This document shows positions 54,651 through 63,590 of a stretch of DNA of 64,000 nucleotides, piece after piece; position 1 is the stretch's first letter, and the number at the start of each line of letters is the position of its first letter. A program made the translations under genes and the position numbers. Source of the DNA: Flabesymbios commensalis (Eukaryota; Annelida; Polychaeta; Terebellida; Flabelligeridae). The DNA lies in NCBI GenBank assembly GCA_964017125.1, contig OZ024915.1, positions 16,546,480 to 16,610,479 on the forward strand, in the 5' to 3' direction. A model generated the notes under the pieces. The model made no database searches, was not told the origin of the DNA, and was given only the letters and a program-made list of their open reading frames with translations.

Positions 54651-55205
54651 GCCAAGACAATATATGTTCAGACATGAGCTCTCATCTTCTCACTCTGGAC
54701 TATCTACTACACCATCACATATTGCCACGATATCTATACAGTAACTATGTCCACATTTAAACATTCCAGGACACAACACATGTCTGCAGTGCAGCGAATG
54801 GCTGTTGTCAACATTTGAAAATTCTTCATGCATTGTACGCATAAATGTGCAAGGTCTTGATGAAATGATGTCACCTGAATTTAATGTGTCTATTATATAG
54901 GAATATTCTGGTTTTTTTTCATGAAGCCCACTGGCTAATTGTGTTGGATTACTAGTTTTATGAATATTATCATTATGACAAATGAGTTCATCTTCGCCAT
55001 CGCCACACTGACTGATCCCATCACAGACAGAATGACCAGAAATAGAATGATAATTTTCCAGCCAGAAGTCACTATTTGGACAGTTTACTGTAGGAAGTGT
55101 TACTGTTTGGTTACATTCAGTTTGTAGTTCATCAGAATCACAATCCTGGTGACCATCACATACATAATATTATATAAAGAGTATTCACGATGTATCCTGA
55201 CATTG
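54651..55205 (-). pseudogene. GRL101-like receptor: LDLa modules 1-3
   Basis: Minus strand, one frame. Module 1: CPVDYYQCQDTS, a stop in place of Trp (TGA), a TAA, then YYVCDGHQDCDSDE. Module 2: CPNSDFWLENY to CDGISQCGDGEDELIC, intact. Module 3: CPGMFKCGHSYC to CDGVVDSPE, a TGA, EDESSC. The Cys and acidic calcium-site pattern of LDLa is plain despite three stops. Confidence 0.8.
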
Positions 55206-55264
55206 ATAATAATCAACAGGACAAATACTCATTTATCTGTATAAGGGCTCCATTTGATATACTA

Positions 55265-55615
55265 TTAAAGGGACTGGCCCAGGCTGAAATCCTAAAAAAT
55301 CGATGATTTTATTTCGGGTTCTTAATATGACCATATGATGTAAACATGTACATAGACTAGAACTGCAAATTTTTATAATTTTTGTGCTGCGCATTCACCA
55401 GTTAGGCTAGATATAGAGACGGAATTCCCGCATTTCCTATTTTTGACATGGTTGTCAATAATTAGAAATCAGGAATTTCTTCTCTATATCTAGCCTAACT
55501 GGTGAATGCGCAGTACAAAAATTAAAAACAAATTGCAGTTCTAGTATTTGGACATGTTAAGAACCCAAAATAAAATCACTGATTTTTTTATGATTTTAGC
55601 CTGGGCCAGTCCAGT
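55265..55615. mobile_element. P-element, copy 2, inside the receptor pseudogene
   Basis: TTAAAGGGACTGGCCCAGGC to TGGGCCAGTCC, same long-arm foldback as 12844-13217 with a small loss in the right arm. It separates the LDLa block from an upstream open segment. Confidence 0.8.
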
Positions 55616-55735
55616 CAACCAAATGGTCTGGATCAACGTTACAGCTAACCTTCTGTAAACGCCATCCTTGAACAGAGAAACCTTCCCATGTGTAAAAAAT
55701 TTCCTTCAAATAATCTGGATGAAGTAACATACAAA
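55616..55735 (-). pseudogene. Receptor pseudogene: short open exon-like segment
   Basis: Acceptor-like TTACTTCATCCAG, then an open stretch with IFYTWEGFSVQGWRLQKVSC and DPDHLVD, running up to the P-element. Domain not recognised; extracellular by position. Confidence 0.45.
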
Positions 55736-56050
55736 CAACAACAGACAAATATCTAGATGCTAGATACAAATTTTATGAATCTAGGTCAAATAGCTCATAA
55801 GCTATGGATATTATCCCTATTTTTCCTATTTACCACTTTTGGGGATGAAAGGGTGGCGAAAAAGTAATACAAATAATTTTAATGTATTCCGCATGTGCTA
55901 AAACATATATTTAGATACAAATTTTATAAATTTAGGTTGAATACTTTCAAATGTATTGTTAATGCCCATTGCTTACCCCCGTTTACCCCTTAATACCCCA
56001 ATTTCGGGCACTAATGCCAGGCGGATTTTGGAGGACTTTTGATATGTTTT
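55736..56050. other. Probable intron of the receptor pseudogene
   Basis: AT-rich; two short similar stretches (ATCTAGATGCTAGATAC and AACATATATTTAGATAC). No coding motif. Confidence 0.4.
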
Positions 56051-56575
56051 TCTATGTTGTTTCAAGAACATATGCTGAAATTTTCAGCTTGTTACGAATT
56101 TGTTCCGGGTTATTATCTAATAGCCCAGGACTAAACAGACAAATATCACGAGAAGATATTGTAAGTGGTATAATGGGGAAACTAACATTTGAAAAGTGTG
56201 TTTTAAATCGCAAAGAAACAAATTTGAGCAAATATGCAAGGGCTTTATCATTATAGCGTACGAACAGTGGATGTCCATATTCTCTCTCGTAGTTACGAAG
56301 AAGCACTTTAGGTTTTTTCTCAAACATATGCGGATTAGCATAATATGTCATTAAAAACAAATCATCACCCCTTGTAGCATATGTATATACACCATCTTTT
56401 AAGTATTCCTGTATTGCTTCTTTCAAATATAATGGCATATAAGTTACGTTAATTAGAGAAGAAACATAATTAATCAGTTGACTATCAAAACCAAGGCATT
56501 TTTAGAATAGTTGCATTATTCTCCTTGCAAACGGTATTAATTGTAGATCCATTGTTCCGCCGACTGTAAATTACA
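56051..56575 (-). pseudogene. Receptor pseudogene: C-type-lectin-like start plus unknown segment
   Basis: Acceptor GTTTGTAATTTACAG, then INTVCKENNATILKMPW and, one frame over, DSQLINYVSSLI, the C...A.L..I.S....F opening of a C-type-lectin-like domain. A 128-codon open frame follows (56438-56052; KEAIQEYLKDGVYTYATRGD and on) with no family I recognise. Confidence 0.5.
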
Positions 56576-56839
56576 AACAAAAAAGACGATTTTTAATCAA
56601 TACAGCGAGGGGTGGACAAAATAACACAGATGAACCATTGGTTTGGTATTTGATTGTTATACCAGCTTTTCCTGTGTCAGATTGGTTTGAAAAATCTGTG
56701 AACCAATACACTGTTTGCACGATTTTGCGCATAAGCAGGACTCCCAACTAAATAGTTCAGTTTTAATCACAGTGTGGCGTGTTGTAATAGAAGTGTGACA
56801 GGACTCCCAACTAAATAGTTCAGCTTTTAGTCACTGTAG
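56576..56839. other. Probable intron with a short duplication
   Basis: CAGGACTCCCAACTAAATAGTTCAG-like sequence occurs twice (about 56739 and 56799), each followed by TAGTGTG/GTGTGGCGTGTTG. Confidence 0.45.
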
Positions 56840-57111
56840 TGTGTGGCGTGTTGCTATTGAGAAAGGTGTATTGAATGGTCGTGTTACATTGCCTGGTGAA
56901 GTATCTTCACTGACACAGAAGAAACTACATGTGATATTTGTATCACACGGTATAGGAATCCATTCACCAGGATATCCAGCTGCTGTAGTTATCATGGCCG
57001 AGCAATTTATATTGTTATTCAAGTCATTGTCAATAAATGGGTATAGGGAGCAATTGTAGACCAATCAGACAATATAAGTGGTGTGTCATCCACCCATCTC
57101 CATGTGAGATC
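56840..57111 (-). pseudogene. Receptor pseudogene: C-type-lectin-like domain end
   Basis: Acceptor TTTTGTTTTAG, then DLTWRWVDDTPLILSDW and, after a frame change, NINCSAM, GEWIPIPC and CSFFC: the W-x-W-x-D...W...C...G-x-W...C...F-x-C pattern of the second half of a C-type-lectin-like domain. No EPN/QPD sugar-site motif is seen. Confidence 0.6.
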
Positions 57112-57735
57112 CTAAAACAAAAAAGATAACAAAAACGTTCAAATTGTGCATGAAACTGTTATTTATTAGAAAAGATAGGTGTTTTGTGTGTGCCAAGCAT
57201 CATCGTGTACGTGTGGGAAGTTTCTGAAAAGTCACGAATTACAGAGCAGATTTGGACATAGCAAAATAATCAAAGAGGAAGATTGTCTGTGCAGGGCAAC
57301 TAACATCAGATGTGGCTCAGCGGGCTCCGACACAAAAAAGCCTTTTGTCTTCCAGTGATTTATTAAAAGATAAATACATCAAAACATGAAAACTATTTCT
57401 TAAACATCCTTATTTATTCAGTAAATGGAAGTTATTAGTGTGTTATATTAATATTATATCAGCACCTTTTCTTGTAATCCAAGAAGTAACATAGTTCCAT
57501 ACTCAGTTCGTCCATTATAAAATAGGTTTTACTGGTAATGCTCACGATTTTTTCTGTATTCATATTTCTTGTTTTTGAAAGTTATTAAATAACCTTCATC
57601 AAGTTGACATATGTTCTCTGTGTCATTCCAGCTGATATGTCTGTCAAATCAAGTGTAACAAATAGTTAATTTGGAAGATACACATTTAGAATTATTCTAA
57701 AAATAAAATAAGATGGCATTACATTGATATGTTCT
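57112..57735. other. Upstream of the recognised receptor exons
   Basis: No exon, promoter or repeat recognised; further 5' exons may exist here or beyond. Confidence 0.35.
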
Positions 57736-58340
57736 CACAAACAGACATATGTATGGTGTTATACAGTGGAACATATGTTTATGGTGTTATACAGTGGAAT
57801 ACATGTTCTCACAAAGTGTGTTTACGATGTTGTACAGTGGAATACCCAGTAAACACAAAACATTTGTATAACATTTGTACAATGGTGAACCAAGGTCAAA
57901 AAAATTGGGCCGACGTACAAATGTTTTGTCATAAAGTGTGTTCACGGTGTTATACAGTGGAACAAATGTTCTCATAAAGTATGTTCATGGTGTTATACAG
58001 TGGAACAAATGTTCTCATAAAGTATGTTCATGGTTTTATACAGTGGAACAAATTTTCTCACAAAGAGTGTTTATGGTGGTATACAGTGGAACAAATTTTC
58101 TCACAAAGTGTGTTTATGGTGGTATACAGTGGAACACATGTTCTCACAGAGTGTGTTTATGGTTTTATTCAGTGGAACAAATGTTCTAACAAAGGTGTTT
58201 ACAGTGTAAGTGGAACAAATGTTCTCACAAAGTGTGTTTACGGTGTCACTAGAGCAAATGTGCTCACAGAGTGTGTTTGCGGTGTTGTACCGTGGCAGAA
58301 ATGTTCTGACAAGGGTGTTTACGGTGTTATACTGTAGACC
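57736..58340 (+). repeat. 43-bp minisatellite with a nested C-element
   Basis: About 11-13 imperfect copies of a unit read in parts as GGTGTTATACAGTGGAACAA + ATGTTCTCA + CAAAGTGTGTTTAT. Since 43 is not a multiple of three, it opens overlapping spurious frames on both strands. The C-element at 57843-57933 splits it. Confidence 0.92.
57843..57933. mobile_element. C-element, copy 19, nested in the minisatellite
   Basis: CCCAGTAAACACAAAACATT to GACGTACAAATGTTTTGT; ATTTGTA subfamily, right end lost. Confidence 0.7.
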
Positions 58341-59014
58341 AAATGGCCATAGATCCGCTATGATATGCGATGCCTGCGCCTTTGTTACAATTATCTATGA
58401 CGTCGTTTAAAATTTAATTTTAATGATTACATAACTAAATTTAAAATATAACAAATTTCCTAAAACAAAATGTTATTCAGATTTTTTAATGTTAAGTTAA
58501 TGAAATAGTAAGGTCACGGCGACCAAATCATCAATAAAAATACATTTTGAAAATTCTGACCACACAGCCCTTTTGCGCGTGGGGGGTCACAAATGTTCTC
58601 ACAAAGTGTGTTTATGTGACAAAAATGTGTTACGATACAAAGTTTTACATGTCATAAACGAGCTTGATCATTTGTTTTTTGGACTGAAAAGTAATTTTGC
58701 TTTGCTAAGTTTCAGATTATCCGAAATGCAAAATATTCTCAAACATGTTCACTATTGTTTCTTTGCATCTTGCATACATGTGCATGAGCACATTTTCTGT
58801 CTTATTTAGAAATGTAACTTTTCGATGGCACATACACCAGAGGGCGTTCTGTCCTCATTTTCATCAATTGATGTGTCATGATATTGAATGCTTTTTCATT
58901 TGTAGCATCACCTTATTATTATGTAAATCTTTTGATTTGAAATTCAACATTGTCTGTCCTGTCTTAATGCCCTCACTACTTGACCGCGACGCCAAAATAA
59001 ACACGATCCCGTAC
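58341..59014. other. Intergenic, no gene seen
   Basis: One stray unit of the 43-bp repeat lies near 58588-58620. Otherwise unrecognised. Confidence 0.4.
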
Positions 59015-59075
59015 ACTTCAAGCGCTAAGTTATATAGTTGTGTCTCACTACCGCGGCCTACAACTTCAAGTCAAA
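59015..59075. mobile_element. MITE family A, palindrome relic
   Basis: CACTTCAAGCGCTAAG, AGTTGTGTCTCACTACCGCG, CTACAACTTCAAGT; directly precedes the 33-bp minisatellite. Confidence 0.5.
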
Positions 59076-59080
59076 CGGAT

Positions 59081-59508
59081 ATATGCAGACAGACCTCGTA
59101 GCAAACAAGTGGCCCATGCAGATAGATATCGTACTACACAAGTGACCTATGCAGACAAATCTCGTACCAGACAAGTGGCCCATGCAGATAGATATCGTAC
59201 CACACAAGTGCTCTATGCAGACATATATCGTACCACACAAGTGCCCTATCCAGACATAAATCGTATCACACCTGTGCTCTATGCAGACATATATCGTACC
59301 ACACAAGTGCCCTATGCAGACATAAATCGTATCACACAAGTGCTCTATGCAGACATATATCGTACCACACAAGTGCCCTATGCAGCCATATATAACGTTC
59401 ACACAAGTGCCATATGCAGACATATATCGTACCACACAAGTGCTCTATGCAGACATATATCGTACCACACAAGTGCCCTTTGCAGACATAAATCGTACTA
59501 CACAAGTG
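59081..59508 (+). repeat. 33-bp minisatellite, in-frame on both strands
   Basis: About 13 copies of a unit read as CGTACCACACAAGTG + CTCTATGCAGACATATAT. Since 33 = 11 codons, plus-strand frame 59040-59579 reads YRTTQVLYADI repeats and the minus strand (59435-59058) reads GTIYVCIEHLC repeats. Most likely non-coding. Confidence 0.93.
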
Positions 59509-59509
59509 C

Positions 59510-60901
59510 AAAGGCCCGTTCAGACCTGTTACGACTTTTCCCTGGCGGCCCGGCCGACGACAAAACGCTTACGGCTTAACGCTCGGGACTGTTCACATAT
59601 GTTACGACAACGGACGGACGATATACACATAAAACAACATTTGTTGTGATAGCTGCAACACACGTGGCTGACCACTTTCTAAGTTGAAGCTTAACGTCAG
59701 AAGAAATTCTAAATCCATGATGGATACAGGTATTTTCGACGCGCTGGAAGAAGAAGATCTGTTACTTATTGCTGCTGTATTACACAGAAAGAAAACGCCC
59801 ACAAACCAGAACAAAATGGGTGCACGAAATCTTATAGAGATATGGGGAATATCACTGGCTAGTCCAGGAGCTGAGACTGAATGTAACAAGGCTCCAAAAT
59901 TATTTTCGTGTGTATTAAAGTTCTTGGCCGACATCTTGTGTTTGCTGGGCTACCACATATATATATTAACAACTTATATATTTGAAGAATAAATCGCTAC
60001 ATATAAATTACATTATGTTTTTCTTATCAGTTTTCTTTAATTCACTGACTATGGACCGCCAAGAATTCTTTTTCATGACGTCATCCTCGTAGTTGAATGA
60101 CTATTTGCCCCAGGGTGGTTTTGTACGGACGTGATGAGTAAGTATAACCCACCCCATTTTCTTCAAACTGTCCTGCAGCTTACATCAAATAATTAGGACT
60201 GGTATCCCGGTTTATATGTATATAGGGCCTACATGTACATGTAATTGTTTAAGCATGACCTCCTTTTGGCCTATTACCCCGATTTTTCTCCACAAGTGTA
60301 TCAAGTGTACACAGTAGATGCAGTAGCATCTCAGGGTAGTAGAGCTACTGAAAGTTGGCTAATCCCAGTCATCACCGTGTAAATTAGACCAGTAAATCTA
60401 GAAAATCGTCTTCTTGGTCATATATACATCGCTACCAGGAAAACATGTGCGCAGCCAAGTAAACAACAATATTTACCATGTCTTGCCACGTGACGAGAAC
60501 CAGTGCGTGATTGACTGGAAGAAAAAGTCGTAAGCCCCCACCCACCCCCCGCGCGCGTCCGCGACAAAATTTGAACATTTTTCAACTTTCTGTGGACGCG
60601 CCGCGAGGGAAATTAAATGAATCGGGCTTTATGCCACCTTTGTGCACATATAGGCTAAACTGGGCCAGGAGAACCTCCTGAGGATGGTGAGATGATTGAG
60701 ATGACACTGTCCTCCAGACACAGGATTCGAAATTCGAGCCCTGGCGGTCTGAGGCCGCGAGGGGGTAGCGTCCACGCATCCGGGACGCTTCCTGGTGTGA
60801 ACACCTCATCATATTATAGAAGGCTCAACTTCTGCAGACGCGTCGTAAGCAAAAAAGTCGTACCGCTAGGGAAAAGTCGTAACAGGTGTGAACGCCACTT
60901 T
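59510..60901. mobile_element. TIR DNA transposon remnant, 1.39 kb
   Basis: Inverted ends of about 38 bp: left AAAGGCCCGTTCAGACC + TGTTACGACTTTTCCC, right (inverted) AAAGTGGCGTTCACACC + TGTTACGACTTTTCCC. An open frame at 59717-59989 starts MMDTGIFDALEEEDLLLIAA, an acidic start reminiscent of PIF/Harbinger-type transposases, but no catalytic DDE is present. A SINE is nested at 60610-60753. No clear target duplication. Confidence 0.65.
60600..60763 (-). mobile_element. SINE-1, 5'-truncated, with 10-bp target duplication
   Basis: SINE 60610-60753 lies between GCCGCGAGGG copies (60600-60609, 60754-60763). The head is cut just before the B-box (CCTCAGACCGCCAGGGCTCG); the body matches 50538-50727 closely. 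Nested in the TIR transposon. Confidence 0.88.
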
Positions 60902-61109
60902 GAGGTCCAGTTGTCTGATACCAGCAGACTCCTGGATACCACGCATATGTGATATGAGTATACGACCCCCCTCCTCCCTGGCCAACTCAGACAACCCAGA
61001 CAAGTTCACCTGATTGTGACCTTCCACACAGCAGACAGTAAACCGGTGACGTCATAATGAATATTCATGTTGCTCGCACCCCCTCCTTTTTGTACAGCTT
61101 TCCCACACA

Positions 61110-61340
61110 CATGTTGTCTAGGTCAGACCAGTTAAGTGGTCTGACTGTCAAGGTAACACACCCCATGCTATAGTAGATTCCTTGTGTATAAAAACCTGTA
61201 TCAGGTCCATACAATTATTTAGGGGCTCTGAAGGGAGCCGTTTTGTGTGACATATCAAAGCAGTGAGCTCTCTATCATAGCACTGCAGGAGGCGGAGTCT
61301 GGTCTTAAGCAATGAGCTCTTTATCATTACATTGCTGGCT
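61110..61340 (+). promoter_or_regulatory. TATA-like box and a cluster of hairpins
   Basis: TATAAAA at 61187-61193. Upstream, a 9-bp stem GTCAGACCA/TGGTCTGAC (61122-61145). Downstream, GGCTCT-GAAG-GGAGCC (61224-61239), then two 27-nt hairpins, GCAGTG...CACTGC (61260-61286) and GCAATG...CATTGC (61309-61335), whose 15-nt loops both begin AGCTCT and contain TATCAT. One stem pair differs as G-C against A-T, a compensating change. Could be an orphan Pol II small RNA or an LTR promoter/leader fossil. Confidence 0.4.
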
Positions 61341-62199
61341 TGGGTGATGGCACGGCGGACACGGATGGTCAGCTAAAGATGACGGTTCAATGATGGTGGT
61401 TTCAAACACACTGCTCAGAGATCAAAAGGTTCAGTCCTTGCCCTTTCCTCTGGTGGCTGGCCGCTCAAACGGCTGTTTCTATATGGTTTAGCAGCCCTGG
61501 TTCCTTGGCTCCTGGACTTACTTGCCAATGCTTCGTACAAACACCTACCTCACCAGGTGAAAAGAGCGAGACACTATAAGGTTTATACCAGAACTAGTGC
61601 ATAATCTCGCGTCAGCCCTCGCGCTGCGCGCTCCTATAATGATGATACAATTATTTACCCTGATGCCATCGCAAGGCTCTGATACAGAGGCCTCCATTTT
61701 GAAATAGAATAGTTCTAATACGATCATTAGCTTTCGCCAGCTGAAAATGGCTTAGTTTAATAGGCACTCGAAATATACGGCTCCGTTTCATGGCACTTGA
61801 TTTTTTCGGTAGGCGGCGCGAGTGTCGTTTTTACACAGCTTGCTGTGTTAATAAAATGGCTGTCACTGTGACCGGGTCTGCCGCGAGTTAGGTCATACAT
61901 ACCGGGTATTGTATTTTGTTATATAAAAACACCAGCATACACATTTTAACGCTTTTATAATGACTAATTTGCTGCACTATTTGGATCACAGTACCCATGT
62001 ATAGGCTTACCCACCGAAGAAAATGAGAAAAACCGAATAGAACTATACAAAGTGGGGTTTATCTACTGTACTGTAGAGGATGCTTCAACTACAGCTAAAC
62101 AAAAATCAACTGTGGAACACTTTATACAATATACAACATATAAATCACTTTATACTAGACCAGATTGTGTCAAAAAAGTAAGTGTGAAAAATGATCAAA
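61341..62199. other. Intergenic, no gene seen
   Basis: A further hairpin CGGCTGTTTC...GGTTTAGCAGCC lies near 61471-61495. No coding motif. Confidence 0.35.
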
Positions 62200-62435
62200 T
62201 TAACCCTTTCAGGCCTGAATGTACCATTGTCATCTTCATCCACTAAAAGCCGCTAATTGCTGTCGCAATTCTCGACTTGTAGTGGATGAAGATGACTTGA
62301 AGCGAATGGCAAATGAATTATTATAACAGTTCCACAAAAATTGTTATTCTATAACCCCTGGGTTTTAGAAAATCAATTCATTCTTCAGTCATGCGAAATG
62401 ATGCTTTGACGCATCGTGAGTGTTGAAAGGGTTAA
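62200..62435. mobile_element. MITE family F, copy 1
   Basis: TTAACCCTTTCAGGCCTGAA to GTGAGTGTTGAAAGGGTTAA, with palindrome CATCTTCATCCACTA...GCGAATTGC-like and inverse near the left end. Same CCCTT/TTAA design as A and B. Confidence 0.8.
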
Positions 62436-62529
62436 TACAGCGGTTGTAGACGACATCTATCACCCTGAGGAGGGATCTGGGGAACAAACGGTGGCCATTA
62501 CCACTCTGTACAACCGTAATTAGCATATG

Positions 62530-62780
62530 TTAACCCCTTTAGGCCTGAATTTACCATTGTCATCTTCATCCACTACAAACCGCGAATTGCTGCCGCAATT
62601 CTCGACTTGTAGTGGACGAAGATGATTTGAAGTGTGTGAAATATGTAAGAAAATTGCCATGTATTGGTAAAAGCTTCAGGGATATTTTCCTTCTAAAACC
62701 CCTTAATTTTAGGAAAATGAGGTCTGTTTTCAGATATGTAAAATGATGCTTTGATGCATCATAGGAGTTTATTGGGTTAA
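62530..62780. mobile_element. MITE family F, copy 2
   Basis: TTAACCCCTTTAGGCCTGAA to GGAGTTTATTGGGTTAA; same palindrome (CATCCACTACAAACCGCG and inverse). Confidence 0.8.
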
Positions 62781-62849
62781 GAGGACGATTAATGTGCATT
62801 AGACCTGGGGTTCAAAGTTTATGTTCATTGTCAAATATTGACCTTCAAA

Positions 62850-62922
62850 TGAGCACTATATACGCGTCTATAGACGTCAGATTCTGACTTCTAAAGTCAG
62901 TCTCCGTGCTCACAGGGTTAAG
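62850..62922. mobile_element. MITE family B hairpin relic
   Basis: GCGTCTATAGACGTCAGATT to GTGCTCACAGGGTTAA; only one end remains. Confidence 0.6.
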
Positions 62923-62942
62923 TGTAGTGCTTCATGTTCCTA

Positions 62943-63050
62943 CCCAGGAAACACAAAACATTTGTATAACATTTAAACAATGTTGGACTAACGTCGAAGA
63001 CGTTGGGCCGACGTTGTATAAATGTTATACAAATGTTTGTGTTTGCTGGG
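62943..63050. mobile_element. C-element, copy 20 (ATTTGTA subfamily)
   Basis: CCCAGGAAACACAAAACATT to AATGTTTGTGTTTGCTGGG with TA on both flanks; centre GACTAACGTCGAAGACG. Confidence 0.85.
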
Positions 63051-63119
63051 TAGTCATGACTTCATACTGAGGGTGTGCTGATGTCACAGTATCAATCGAG
63101 AATGGTCTGTTTAACATGT

Positions 63120-63342
63120 TTAACTCTTGAAGACGTCAGAATCTGACGTCTCTGAACGTCAAAATCTAACGTCTATTGTCTATCCCCGCACTGAAAGAAT
63201 AAACTATTTATAATGGCCGTGGATCCATAACGTAGGTTTTCAACATATTATGTTGTTCATGAGCTAACTGAGACATTTATGATGATTTCAAATTTAAAAA
63301 ACCTTTCTTCTCGGTTTATATGAAGATATTTCAGCGCTTTAA
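63120..63342. mobile_element. MITE family B, copy 12
   Basis: TTAACTCTTGAAGACGTC to TTCAGCGCTTTAA. Its right TTAA is the left TTAA of F copy 3. Confidence 0.7.
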
Positions 63343-63590
63343 CGCTATCAAGCCTGAATTTACCGTTGGCATCTTCATCCACTACAAGCCGCGAATTGCT
63401 GTCGCAATTCTCGACTTGTAGTGGATGAAGATGATTTGATACGGTTTAAAAAATACAGAACATTTCCATGTATTGGCAAACCAATTTCATGGAAATTTTC
63501 GTTTTAAAACCCTTGGTTGTAGGCAAATTAAGTCTGTTTTCAGGGATGTAAAATGATGCTTTAATGCATCGTGAGGACTTAAAGGGTTAA
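63339..63590. mobile_element. MITE family F, copy 3
   Basis: TTAACGCTATCAAGCCTGAA to GAGGACTTAAAGGGTTAA; palindrome CATCCACTACAAGCCGCG and inverse intact. Confidence 0.8.

Larger units (their letters stand above)
53091..57111 (-). pseudogene. GRL101-like LDLa/LRR G-protein-coupled receptor, decayed
   Basis: Order of modules on the minus strand: C-type-lectin-like exons (57111-56850 and about 56575-56050), an open exon-like segment near 55735-55616, four LDL-receptor class A modules (55200-54560), an LRR N-cap (CPEYCKCTSYYIEC), leucine-rich repeats (LVYLDISTSSV, IQVIDLSNNKL, LKILYLKDNLI, MRFLDLRNNPL), an LGR-type hinge (TNFFCCISP), then helices 2-7. This is the design of mollusc GRL101 and relaxin-receptor-like LGRs, which bind ligands outside the cell and signal through G proteins. 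Several stops and frameshifts and a MITE insertion make it a pseudogene as read. Confidence 0.75.

Noticed and set aside
57729-58410. Overlapping plus-strand open frames such as 57981-58337
   Set aside because: They arise from the 43-bp minisatellite, which shifts frame each unit; no protein is supported.
59040-59579. A 179-codon open frame as a coding gene
   Set aside because: It is explained by a 33-bp repeat lacking stops; the opposite strand is equally open.
61224-61239. Histone mRNA 3' stem-loop on the minus strand (CACAAAACGGCTCC context)
   Set aside because: The stem is similar, but the upstream minus-strand sequence does not encode a histone C-terminus and no purine-rich downstream element follows.
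278-63590. CRISPR-like array from repeated palindromes
   Set aside because: Palindromes are dispersed MITEs with long, irregular spacing in an intron-bearing animal genome.
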